Source: Asterias amurensis
Lineage: Eukaryota > Echinodermata > Asteroidea > Forcipulatida > Asteriidae
NCBI RefSeq assembly: GCF_032118995.1
Contig: NC_092656.1
Coordinates: forward strand, 21,844,965 to 21,908,964
DNA: 64,000 nt
Reading direction: 5' to 3'
The notes below the pieces were generated by a model that was given only the letters and a program-made list of their open reading frames with translations, had not been told where the DNA came from and did no database searches. Shown piece after piece: positions 33,801 to 42,441 of this stretch; positions within the stretch are counted from its first letter, which is position 1, and each line of letters opens with the position of its first letter. The position numbers and the translations under genes are program-made.

Positions 33801-36800
33801 CCTGTAAATTATTTGTAAATCTGTGAAAATAAATTTCTTTTTCTGTACCGAAAGTTTATAATGGCTTTTAGGTGCTTGAATTTTTGAATTATTATAGTAG
33901 CAATTTGCAGCTATCAGGAAGTGAATTCCACAGAGCCCGCATTGCAGAAGGCTCAGTATCCTACTTTTTGTGTTTGTCCGATGCTCAAAGAGAAGATTAC
34001 GTGAGGAAAGATTTGACCTTGGAGCCCCTCTTTAAGCCATCCTAATGTCTGAACTCTGACCTCTACATAAGCAGGATTACATATTTGAGGAGTTAAACAG
34101 ATTACATCGTCATACACTCTACTGATGAAGTGGGGGGGGGGTGTTTTTACACACGCATGACATGATGTGATACAGGATGATATCAGGCATATCAAAGCTT
34201 CTCGAGATTAGAAAAGGGAAGAAAAAAAACATCTCAGGGAGTGAAACTAATAATATTAATATTGGTTTCTTATATTATTGTCTCTGCTTATTGTGTTTGT
34301 ATTACCGGTATGTCTCTAGGGCTACTTGATGTTTAAGATAGCTGTTCCTGTGGAAGTGTTGTGGCCGAGTGTGTGCACCGAATTCAAACTCTGGTGTTTC
34401 TGATCAGCAGAGTGTGGGTTCGAATCCCCAGCCGTGACACTTGTGTCCTTAAGCAAGACACTTAACCATTGCTCTGCCTTCGAATGGGACGTAAAGCCGT
34501 TGGTCCCATGTGTTGTGTAACGCATGTTAAAGAACCCAGTGCACTTTTCGAAAAGAGAAGGGGTTCGCCCCGGTGTTCCTGGTTGTGGCTGCTGTATGCG
34601 CCGTAGCACCTTGTAAACCATTATATAAGGTGCAAAATAATTGGGTCTCAAAATTCATCACTGCAATTACCTATCTTTCTGAAAGTTTGTATAATCTCAG
34701 CGCCTTGAGTACCTTGTTTGGTAGATACGTGCGCTATATAAGACTTCGATATTATTATTATTATTATTATTATTATTTTTCCTCAAAAGCCTTGCAGGTT
34801 ATTTGAATACCCTCCTCCAATATTGTTACTTTTTGACAGTATTATTATCATTGGTCATTTTTACTCTTTGTCTTAATATCCTAATGCCATAAATGATTCT
34901 GTCTTATCATATTGTGAGTTGAAAATAGTTGTTTCATTGAATTTGAACTTAAGTGAGATAAATTGAATTGAATATAGCACTCATTATCGTCACTCTGTGA
35001 TGCTCAAGGTGCTTCAACACTTCAGTATTTTCTTGCAAGTTATTGTGGAGCTACATTTTTAAGGTACATGTGTGAGACCAATTGCTTTGCATAACACAAC
35101 GTAATGGTTTAGAAGGACACATCATTTAAATGGTAATAGTATTTTGCTAAAGGGCACAAGTGCCATCATCACGGCTCAAACACACACTCTGCTGATCAGC
35201 ATAAACACCAGAGCTTGCATCCAGTGCTCTTAACCGCTAGGCCACGACACACACACAACATGATTGGCAATTTGCAAGATCCATATCAGAGATTAGTCCA
35301 GGAAATTTACAAAGCTCTTGTCTTTCCTGTCCTTGCTAAAAAAAGGACCAGGCGAGTGACATATCAAAAGGATTCACACTGGTTCCTGTCCTTGCTAAAA
35401 AAAGGACCAGGCGAGTGACACATCAAAAGGATTCACACTGGTATCCATTTACTTGCGCAAGTGATAATGTCTTTACCAATAAGGGTGTGAATTAAATGCG
35501 CAACTTTAAAGCCGAAACACTGAGGGAGTAAAATTTCATTTAGGCTGCGAAGGAAGGAAGTTCTCAAATCTGGGAAATGGAGTCCATGACCCCTCCTAAA
35601 AAGATGGGGGCTCCACCCGAAGGGGGAAATCGTGTATGAATTGAGTAAAATTAAGTATGAGTAAAATGTCAAACCATCGGACCGTCACTTTTCTTCTCCT
35701 GTTAGTAATTAAGCAATATTGTTACTGACCACAACTTTTTTAGACCATGAAGTAAGGGACTAGCAAAACAAAATAAAAACCCAGCAGGACAGAACCTACT
35801 TTGTTTTTCCTTTAAACATGCAAAATGTTTTATTTCTCATTTTAAAAATGTAAAGGCAAATATTTTAGGGGGGGGGGGGTCAAATAAGATTAAGATTAAA
35901 TTCTGGAAAACGGTAACTATGGTTCAACTTACTTTGTGACTTGACCCCTCATTTCAAATGGAAGTGTCCGCATGGACTGCTTGACCTCTATGCAACCTAC
36001 ATACTGAGATAAAGAAAGATACACAAAGTGTGTCAAAATATACACTGTATTAAAAAAAGTGATAAATACACTCAACGCTCTTTCAAATGTCACATATAAA
36101 TATAAATTTGTACTGATGTCCTTATTGTTGATTTTTCTTATATTGTAGCCTATTATTAGTAATTAAGCACTACATGTCCAACCGCACAAAGTGCTGGTGA
36201 CAGAATCGTGACGTGTAGAACCTTGAACACTCACAGCCAAAGGAAGCAAAACCCAATCCACATGCAAGGCTACTGTCCGAGGAGGGATTCAAACAGGGGT
36301 CCACAAAAGTGTGAAACCCATGGTAAGAAACCACTCAAGCCAACCTAATTAAAAAATCAGAGTCACTGACTGAAACTTTCAGCTCTAAGGATTTTTTTTT
36401 TAAATTATCATTTTACAAGCCGGCAAATTATTCAAGGAGTTGCGACCAGTGATTTACAAAAACTTTCTTGTTCTTTTTCTAATGTATATTTTAACTGGGA
36501 TGGGGGAATACACCTACCCTACAGCAACAGAACAAGCTACATATCTTAATCTTTCCTCTACCCATAGCGATTCAACCATGATTAAGTTTTCCTATGATTT
36601 GTTTCTCGATAACCGATCTAAAGATTTTCATGACTCTTCCAAAACCACTATTTCACCTGTCTCCCTTCTGTTTTTCCAATGCCTGAAGTTCTTCACATAC
36701 CAATACTCTGACAGTGACACTGTTTTTAAGGGTATCCCACAGTGATCGGTCACAATGCGTCATAAAACTCTGATGAGGTCACGGTCATCTCTATGCCAAC

Positions 36801-38946
36801 TGAACTTGTCAAAATGTAGCCACGGCTAAGAACAAGCACAATGCTGTGCTGTATTGAAATGACCAACGCAGTCCGTAGCCAGACACTTTTGTAGTTCATG
36901 CATAGAGGAATGGTTCATGTACATGTACTGCGTATTGTGCACATGTGTGCAGGGCTCAAATTTTTTATACTTGACAACAGGCCATGAGGCCAGTAGTTTT
37001 GGCGTTCTGGCCAGTGAACTTTTGACCGGACAAGTGACAACACTTACAAAACATGTAAATTAACACTTGTATGCAGTCCATGCAATAGCCAGACTACATG
37101 TACATGTATTGTGTACACGTGTGCTGGGTACGATTTCACAAAGAGTTAGGACTAGTCCTAACTTAGGACTAGTCCTAGGAGATATAAAAAACACATGGCT
37201 AGTCCTAAGTTAGGACGAGTAACTCGTCCTAACTTGAGATAAGACCAGTCCTAACTCTTTGTGAAATCCACCCCAGGGCAATTTGGTTGCTAAACCTGTT
37301 TTTATCAAGGGAGAAATTTCATGCTAAGCAAATTTGTGTGCTTAGCAGCTTTATGAAATTTAGCACAGTAGTTTTGGTGTTCTGGCCAGTAAACATTTGA
37401 CTGGACGAGTCCAGCGGTCTAGTGTTTTTTTTAATGTGTAACATCTTGAACCAACAAAATACGTATTCAAATAATAACTTTAGAGTACCTTTCAATTCTA
37501 CTGAGTAAGTTTTGACTTAATCCTTTTTTGAGAATCAGAAAAATCACACATATTGGCCTGCTACACTATTTTGTGCATGGGGTATACCCTGCTGGTGAAA
37601 AATCTTCCTCACGGTAAAACACATCACCAAAGCGATTTCATGACAACTAGGAGCAATTTTGTCACACACACATACTGCACACATTTGCAGGCATGAATGT
37701 GTCTGATGAATTTGATCAATGTCATGTGTACATTATAATAATTGTAATCTGTAAACCATGTGTGTGTGTGGGGGGGGGGCATGAAATACATGTCCGACTG
37801 CAACAGTTATTATCGTTAGCAAGGGTTCTACTACTTGATCACTGCCCAAATACCAACATGATACATGTAGGGCACAGCAGGTCATTGTATGGTAGCTTCT
37901 CAAACATTCAACAGACTTACATGTACAACGAGAATTAAAGTAAACACATTCTTTCTACACAGTTTAAAGCCAGTGGACACTATTGGTAATATCAAAAGGA
38001 CTCAACGGGTATCATTGGGATTGATGTGGAATTTAGGATATATTCAATGGGATCCAATGGGATCCCATCCCATTGAATCCCATCAACTCCCCCCAGAAAT
38101 CCGCCAGTCTGACTCAATCATGACATTCAAAAAACTGTTGAAGACCGAACTGTTCAGGGGTGGATTTCACAAAGAGTTAGGACTAGTCCTAACGTCCTAA
38201 CTTAGGACTAGTCCTAGGAGATATACAAATTGCATGGATAGTCCTAAGTTAGGACGAGTAACTGGTCCTAACTCTAGATAAGACTAGTCCTAACTCTTTG
38301 TGAAATCCACCCCAGAGCCCATTAATTTGTTTATTGTTTATTCTCTTCCTGTTCAGCGCCTTGATCTAGAGTCTAGGATATGTGCGCTTTATAAGAACTT
38401 TTTATTATTATTATTATTCAAAATACCAATGGGACTCAATGGGATTCAATGGGAACTAAATGTTGACAAAAGTTGCACTTGAATAGAATCAAACACAGTG
38501 GCATTTAAGTTAGGTTAGAGACTTGTAATTTTTTCTGACATTTTCATGGACTCTCTTTATAACCCTTTTTTGAAGTACGGTGGAGACTTTACTCGTAGAA
38601 GTGCTTCATTTGGTTTGGGTATATACAGACATATTTACCCAAACCTATAAAATGTAGTGTCATAGTAGTGTCCACTATACATGTATCTCAAACTGAGCCT
38701 ACTTGAAACTGAGCGGACCACAAAACTGAAACAGATCTTGGAGCCCCTCTCGAAAATGTACAAGAATGAGACGGCAGAGTGCCTTACCTTGACTCCGTAG
38801 CACACTCCTCCTTTCTTGACCATCTCCTCAGTGTGGAGCCACCCCTTCTGGGGTTTATTGACAAACGTTCCCGTTCTCGTCCACAGTTCCTCATTCGGCC
38901 TCTGGCCGACCGTATTCGGCCCTTTGTTCTTCTTGAAATGATTCAT
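21844..38946 (-). CDS. SHC1: SHC adaptor protein (PTB-CH1-SH2)
   Basis: Phosphotyrosine adaptor linking receptor tyrosine kinases to Grb2-SOS-Ras at the membrane. Exons in transcript order: 38946-38788, 36003-35933, 32740-32683, 31768-31649, 30476-30423, 29927-29876, 28717-28591, 27671-27521, 27086-26891, 23396-23202, 22934-22453, 21993-21844. All have GT-AG ends and agree in phase, giving 604 residues. The start is the p52-type Met (MNHFKK). PTB domain is residues about 28-210 ([33 protein letters not shown]). CH1 (about 214-500) keeps the YYND double tyrosine (Tyr233/234), VYDN (Tyr282) and NYDN (Tyr345), then a proline-rich stretch. SH2 is residues 502-596, starting WFHG with FLVRES Arg525. 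Transcript may include the cassette exon at 25381-25695. Introns hold MITEs and SINEs. Very secure as SHC; SHC1 versus a generic invertebrate SHC is a naming choice. Confidence 0.95.
22060..22230 (+). repeat. tRNA-derived SINE, family S, in SHC last intron
   Basis: Head gtgtcatagtcgagtggtta, then gagtgtgggtttgaatccc (B box), then tgtccttgcgcagatgct. Same plan as the full copy at 34355-34785, tail lost. Confidence 0.7.
23475..23829 (+). mobile_element. Family B TTAA-flanked MITE in SHC intron
   Basis: TTAA at 23471-23474 and 23830-23833. Ends agccattatacactttcgca and tgtccaatggct. The body has ttacagggtttacagaagg, a short inner repeat cgagaattacgg, and cgtgcggaaacaaggg. About 355 bp, non-coding. 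Confidence 0.85.
25183..25361. repeat. Inverted repeat just downstream of the SHC cassette exon
   Basis: The plus-strand phrases acgcctctcttgatattc and atgcatgacg (25186-25212) recur inverted at 25329-25361 (cgtcatgcatgaata, then gaaaagaggcgta). Arms are about 33 nt with a loop of about 115 nt. In the SHC pre-mRNA the stem would begin about 20 nt after the cassette exon's donor. It also contains a CRE-like TGACGTCA at 25207-25214. Confidence 0.7.
25381..25695 (-). CDS. Candidate SHC cassette exon with two extra YDN motifs
   Basis: Between SHC exons 9 and 10 the minus strand is open for 105 codons with a coding look (C- and G-ending codons, proline-rich run KPPPPC) and contains LLYDNPP and GYDNLRI, both YxN Grb2-SH2-type motifs as in the constitutive CH1 exons. 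A strong pyrimidine tract precedes AG at 25701-25696 (two AGs three bases apart, so 315 or 318 nt). The donor is AAAG then gtcgtc, weak at +3; an alternative gtaata donor ends the exon at 25489 and would keep only the first motif. Incoming and outgoing phase are both 1, matching the flanking exons, so it can be spliced in or out without frameshift. Inclusion gives 709 residues. Function is inferred. Confidence 0.7.
26035..26135 (-). repeat. SINE head fragment, family S
   Basis: Minus strand reads tggcatggcagattagtttg, then ctctggtgttttctgatcag and gagtgtgggttcgagtccc. In the SHC intron between the cassette exon and exon 9. Confidence 0.7.
26385..26560 (+). repeat. Repeat family G, copy 2
   Basis: Contains ggcctgatactccacagaag, gcgattgcctccatgccccc, tggtcattggtgccctt and tgccctttaccaggagaaaa, in the order seen at 46233-46400. 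Confidence 0.65.
27712..27815 (+). repeat. Repeat family G variant
   Basis: Phrases aacccacagcacccatagag, gtggtgccctgtgcttttg and aaagttccaatacaaagtt parallel 52655-52740. In an SHC intron, immediately upstream of exon 8 on the transcript. Confidence 0.55.
28112..28265. mobile_element. Fold-back element in SHC intron
   Basis: Arms gcaattgcagctgcgcatgt ... and its reverse complement, about 60 nt, with a few mismatches; the loop lies near 28180-28200. No second copy noticed in this window and no clean target duplication, so its class is open. Confidence 0.65.
29023..29393 (+). mobile_element. Family A-like TTAA MITE, diverged subfamily
   Basis: Ends aagggaaggtacacgtttgg and acgtgtacagtgcct then TTAA (29394-29397). 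Internal phrases gtgttttttt, cacaggtttgttattttatg and gagatacaccaagtgagaac match family A, but the termini read GGTACACGT in place of GGACACTA, marking a subfamily. Confidence 0.75.
29651..29868 (+). repeat. Two-unit tandem repeat
   Basis: Units of about 110 bp sharing gagcagatttat, gagcagttttt, ctgtatgatactgat and ctgctgatttt-like text, at about 29651-29761 and 29762-29868. It ends directly before the donor of the 29876-29927 SHC exon. Confidence 0.65.
30150..30345. mobile_element. Family F half element
   Basis: Contains ttttgtctcactgagacgac, aaaactgaagcacatcagca, gggaagcttgctaccacca and gtaaatctgtagatctg, that is one arm plus centre of the family F fold-back. The other arm is missing. Confidence 0.65.
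30728..31109 (-). mobile_element. Family A TTAA-flanked MITE, full length
   Basis: TTAA at 30724-30727 and 31110-31113; ends aggcagtggacactattggt and agtgtccactgcct; 382 bp. In an SHC intron, opposite orientation to the copy at 41070. Confidence 0.9.
33050..33235 (+). repeat. Repeat family G, copy 3
   Basis: ccttggtgccccttc, gattttccaatggaagtgcc and gaaattctagacctgg match 28-149 closely. Confidence 0.7.
33501..33867 (-). mobile_element. Family B TTAA MITE
   Basis: TTAA at 33497-33500, start agccattggaccctttcggt, end ttctgtaccgaaag ... ataatggct. The right TTAA has mutated to TTTTA. Same body as the 41452 copy, inverted. Confidence 0.85.
33870..34110 (-). repeat. Degenerate LINE-like 3' fragment
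   Basis: Phrases caggaagtgaattccacaga and gcattgcagaaggctc parallel the copy at 8828-9290 (gaagggaattccacatc, gcaactgaaaatgctc). Family assignment is weak. Confidence 0.35.
34355..34785 (+). mobile_element. Full-length composite SINE (tRNA head, central domain, LINE-like tail)
   Basis: Head resembles a long-variable-arm tRNA (gttgtggccgagtgtgtg, then gtgggttcgaatcccc as B box). A central domain follows with tgtccttaagcaagacactt and cccatgtgttgtgtaacgc, then caccttgtaaacc. The tail ctcagcgccttgagtacc and gtgcgctatataagacttc ends in an ATT microsatellite (about 34750-34778). The tail resembles LINE 3' ends in this window, which fits a SINE mobilised by a partner LINE. Other copies: 50948-51355 inverted, plus fragments. 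Confidence 0.85.
35155..35255 (-). repeat. SINE head fragment, family S
   Basis: Minus strand shows gtgtcgtggcctagcggtta, agctctggtgtttatgctga and gcagagtgtgtgtttgag. Tail absent. Confidence 0.7.
35324..35441 (+). repeat. 59-bp tandem duplication
   Basis: Two units starting ttcctgtccttgctaaaaaa at 35324 and 35383, each ending gattcacactggt, with one clear difference (acatatc versus acacatc). Very recent duplication in an SHC intron. Confidence 0.85.
37131..37274. mobile_element. Family P palindromic MITE, copy 3
   Basis: cgatttcacaaagagttagg at the left and its complement ending gtgaaatccacccc at the right, with TTAGGACTAGTCCTAGG within. SHC intron 1. Confidence 0.85.
38070..38425 (+). mobile_element. 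LINE 3' tail interrupted by a family P element
   Basis: 38090-38150 encodes [20 protein letters not shown], the same type of C-terminal retrotransposon tail as at 6897-7330. After the inserted palindrome (38157-38313) the element resumes with gcgccttgatctagag, gtgcgctttataagaacttt and an ATT run. 5'-truncated, non-functional. Confidence 0.7.
38157..38313. mobile_element. Family P palindromic MITE, copy 4, inside a LINE tail
   Basis: Begins ggggtggatttcacaaagag and ends ctctttgtgaaatccacccc, the most symmetrical ends of the five copies. It separates the LINE open-frame remnant from the LINE 3' UTR. Confidence 0.9.
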
Positions 38947-39051
38947 GATGGCGTTGGTGGTTGTTGTTGCTCCGGCAACGTCCCCCAGCAAAGCGCGGTT
39001 ATTTACAGCGTCGCTGGTGGGGCAAATCGGATTTGAAAAACGCCACGTGTC
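38947..39051 (-). other. Open extension of SHC exon upstream of the p52-type Met
   Basis: The exon that starts the p52-type protein begins at an AG acceptor (tctttcag at about 39059-39052) and stays open and in frame for 35 codons before the ATG (reads DTWRFSNPICPTSDAVNN, later ending TTTTNAI). So transcripts with an upstream coding exon could make a longer, p66-like isoform; alternatively this is 5' UTR. No upstream coding exon could be identified in the window. Confidence 0.5.
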
Positions 39052-39988
39052 CTGAAAGAGGAAACAAACGTAACAATTTTACAACTGATGTTTAATGTAC
39101 CTGATGTGGGAAACTTTAGACTTCAACTTGCTTTTGATGCTTGAACTAAAGTAGAGAAGCTTTGGTAATCTCACTAAAAATATAAATAAATAAAGAAAGC
39201 ATCCATTCCAAGAATACAAATTATGATTTCAGAATCTAAAATTAACTCTGAACTTTACCAAACAGTCATTACAGAACAGAAGCACTTACTGTGTAGCTGT
39301 ATTCAGTGTTCGCACTAAGCACATCGGACCCTTTTTACTACCGATAACAAAAGGAAGTTGACAAGTACAAAACAACAATGTCATAAACAGGGAGAGACAA
39401 CCCCTCCTAGCGTGTATTTCAGGAAATAATCTGTCATTCCTCAGTGACTCTACATGGACTGGTTTTCAAGGAGCGTACATTCCATTTTAACAATTGTTGT
39501 AAACCTTGACCTTCTTTTTCCGATTTACATTCAGTTGATACACCCTTTTTCAAATTTGAACGCCCTGTTTCTATGTCATTTTATGTAAAAGTGAAAACAA
39601 TTTGACACACAATTTTTAAATTTGGACAACCTTCTTCCAAATCGTGGCTAATACTTCGAGTTGGTGTACATGTACAGAGTGGTCATAGCAGCTGTCAAAT
39701 GTAATGAGTGAAACAGTTTCAACAGTTCATTTTGGGTTTTTTTATATTGGATAATAATAATTTGTTTCACATTTTTTGTATAATTATTTTGTTTGACCAC
39801 AGCAAAAACTGTTCCTTTATGTTACAACTAGTTAGGCTGACAAGTGAATTATTGATCTGCTCAAGGATGACTAGTTGAAAAATTATGAAGGTTTTTGGCT
39901 GGGTTTGGTTTGTTTTGTTTTGTTTTGTTAATTGAAAATGTACCAGTCTGATAAATTTCTCTCATGATAATAATATCACAACTTTAAA

Positions 39989-40158
39989 AAGGGGGACTGT
40001 GATCATGCTACAGCATGCCTGTGGCTGTATTATGAACTCCAACCCAGTTACTGCATACCGCCAGCACACTCCCAAGCAGTAACTGGGTTAGGGTTTATAA
40101 AATTGCCAAGTACAGCCACAGGACTGTTACAGCATGATCATGGCGACAGACCCCCTTC
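39989..40158. mobile_element. 170-bp fold-back element
   Basis: Outer arms gggggactgtgatcatgct ... cctgtggctgta and their complement near 40111-40158 pair with some mismatches; an inner pair cccagttactg and cagtaactggg forms a second stem. No convincing target duplication. Confidence 0.65.
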
Positions 40159-40519
40159 ACTTTTGTATTAAATCTGAACAGCACAACATTTTCCCATCTG
40201 CCAAGCGTCCTAATTGCTTGAATCTTTGAGATAATTCAGAATATTGTTTACCATATATAAATGATACATGCACCTTCACTGCTGTGATACAGTAGCTATC
40301 GCCCACATTTACAGAAATCAATAAAGCCAGTAGGCCTACTTTCTTCATTTCGAGGAATTTTTATAACCATTATTGCTCCATCATGTAGCCAAAGTGAGCA
40401 ACAAGACTAGTTATAATCCAAGATTTTACCATTATATCAAAACCTTATATGGAATCCAAAATTACATGAACCTTTTATGCAAGAAGCCTATTTAATAATA
40501 AATATCAAAGACTATACCA

Positions 40520-40725
40520 TATTATAGTGCCTTAAAGACGCACCTTTTCTTACAATAGTTTACGTTCTTGTATTGTTGTATCGTTATGCTTGTAGTGGTA
40601 TTATTTGTTATATATATATATTTATGTTGTTGATTTATAGTGTACTTCTTTGTAAAGCGCTTAGAGAATTAAGTGTTAATTATTAGGCGCTATATAAATC
40701 GAAAGTTATTATTATTATTATTATA
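40520..40725 (+). mobile_element. LINE-like 3' tail
   Basis: gccttaaagacgcaccttttc (ALKTHLF in translation) followed by tgtaaagcgcttagag, ggcgctatataaatcg and an ATT microsatellite. Same architecture as the LINE tails at 6897-7330 and 38070-38425. Confidence 0.6.
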
Positions 40726-41069
40726 TTATACCCAAACCATATATGGAAGTCAAAACTACGTGAACCCTTTTTAAACGTAACACTATGAAAACTACAATCC
40801 ACAAAAACATGTATTCACAATAGCATAATAGAACCCTAGAACTTGTAATGACGTCAACCACACTCCAGCTATTCCAGTCATTTCACAAAAGGCTCACTAA
40901 ACCATGTCACAGCACATTGTGTTCAATTCCCAAGGCCACCCGCCCCTTGAGTCTGGGACACCTAAATATGGGTTTCAAAACATCCAAAATAATAATCATA
41001 CAATATCATACAATTTGTATGATTATTATTAGGGCTGTCCTCTAATGAATTAAGGTTTTTCCTCCTTAA

Positions 41070-41447
41070 AGGCAGTGGACACTATTGGTAATTACTCAAA
41101 ATAATTATTAGCATAAAACTTTACTTGGTAATGAGTAATAGGGAGAGGTTGATGGTATAAAACATTGTGAGAAACGGCTCCCTCTCAGGTGACATAGTTT
41201 TCAAGAAAGAAGTATTTTTCCACGAATTTGATTTTGAGACCTCAAGTTTAGAATTTGAGGTCTCGAAATCAACCATCTAAAAGCACACAACTTCGTGTGA
41301 CTAGGGTGTTTTTTCTTTCATTATTATCTCTTAACTTCGACGACCGATTGAGCTCAAATTGTCACAGGTTTGTTATTTTATGCATATGTTGAGATACACA
41401 AAGTGAGAAGACTGGTCTTTGACAATTACCAATAGTGTCCACTGTCT
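41070..41447 (+). mobile_element. Family A TTAA-flanked MITE, full length, abutting family B
   Basis: TTAA at 41066-41069, start aggcagtggacactattggt, end agtgtccactgtct, TTAA at 41448-41451. 378 bp. The right TTAA is also the left TTAA of the next element. Confidence 0.92.
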
Positions 41448-41451
41448 TTAA

Positions 41452-41816
41452 AGCCATTGGACCCTTTCGGTACAGAAAAAAAAAAAAAGTTCACAGATTT
41501 ACAAATAATTTACAGGGTTTACAGAAGGTAATGGTGAAAGACTTCTCTTGAAATATCAGTCCATGAAATGCTTTACTTTTTGAGAAAACGGTAAAACAAT
41601 ATAAATTCTCGTTAACGAGAATTACGGATTTATTTTAAACACATGTCATGACACAGCGAAATGCGCGGAAACATGGGTGGGTTTTTCCGTTGTTTTCACC
41701 CGACTCCGATGACCGATTGAGCCTAAACTTTCACAGGTTTGTTATTTGATATAGAAGTTGTGGTACACAAAGTGTGGGCCTTGGACAACACTGTTTACCG
41801 AAAGGGTCCAATGGCT
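41452..41816 (+). mobile_element. Family B TTAA-flanked MITE, full length
   Basis: Start agccattggaccctttcggt, end accgaaagggtccaatggct, TTAA on both sides (41448-41451 and 41817-41820). 365 bp. Inner palindrome ctcgttaacgag. Best intact family B copy. Confidence 0.92.
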
Positions 41817-41894
41817 TTAACATTTAATATTTATTGTGCTTTGGGTAGGGTGTAGGCCTATGATTTTGATGCACAGCAGCACTACACAAAATAT

Positions 41895-42085
41895 ACAGGC
41901 CTGCATGCTTCGTTTTTGAAAGGGCAAAGCCACCAAGGCATGTTTTCCTTGATAAAGGGGGGGCACCATATATTTATGGGGAAATTGTAAATTTCTTTGG
42001 GAGAATTTCAAGGGCACCAAGGCAATGACAAGGGGGCATGGAGGCAATCGCCTTTGTTGCCTCCTTGAAGTATCAGGCGGCTTTG
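41895..42085 (-). repeat. Repeat family G, inverted copy
   Basis: Minus strand reads gcctgatacttcaaggaggc, gcgattgcctccatgccccc and cattgccttggtgccctt, then a diverged body. It follows the A-B transposon pair. Confidence 0.7.
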
Positions 42086-42293
42086 AGGCCTGTACTATTG
42101 TTGATCTTTAGGAACCCTAATTTAAAAAAGATTATTTATAAAGGGTCCTTCCACAAAGACAGAAACAGGTTGGTCTTTCGATTAGTGCGTTCCTTCAATG
42201 CCCGAATTTGTGTTAGTATTTCAAGTCACTGACTCTACAAAGATGGTCAAGTGCAAACAATAGTTTTATTCTCCTGAACATTTAATATTAATT

Positions 42294-42441
42294 TAGACCC
42301 AGTAACTGGGGCACTGTACAATGCTGTACTCCTTTTTTCGAAGCTTTGTCATAATCGTCGGTCATACCGATTATGACAAAATATCGATAATGACAAAACT
42401 TCAAAAAAAGGAGTACAGCGCCCCAGCAGTTACTGGGTCTA
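42294..42441. mobile_element. Family D fold-back element with imperfect 9-bp target duplication
   Basis: Ends tagacccagtaactggggc and gccccagcagttactgggtc share the first 30 or so bases of the element at 10018, while the centre (tcataatcg ... cgattatga) differs. Flanks atattaatt (42285-42293) and atatttatt (42442-42450) match at eight of nine positions. Confidence 0.85.

Noticed and set aside
36440..36745. 101-codon plus-strand frame
   Set aside because: Lies in SHC intron 1 on the opposite strand; no domain, no splice sites of note.
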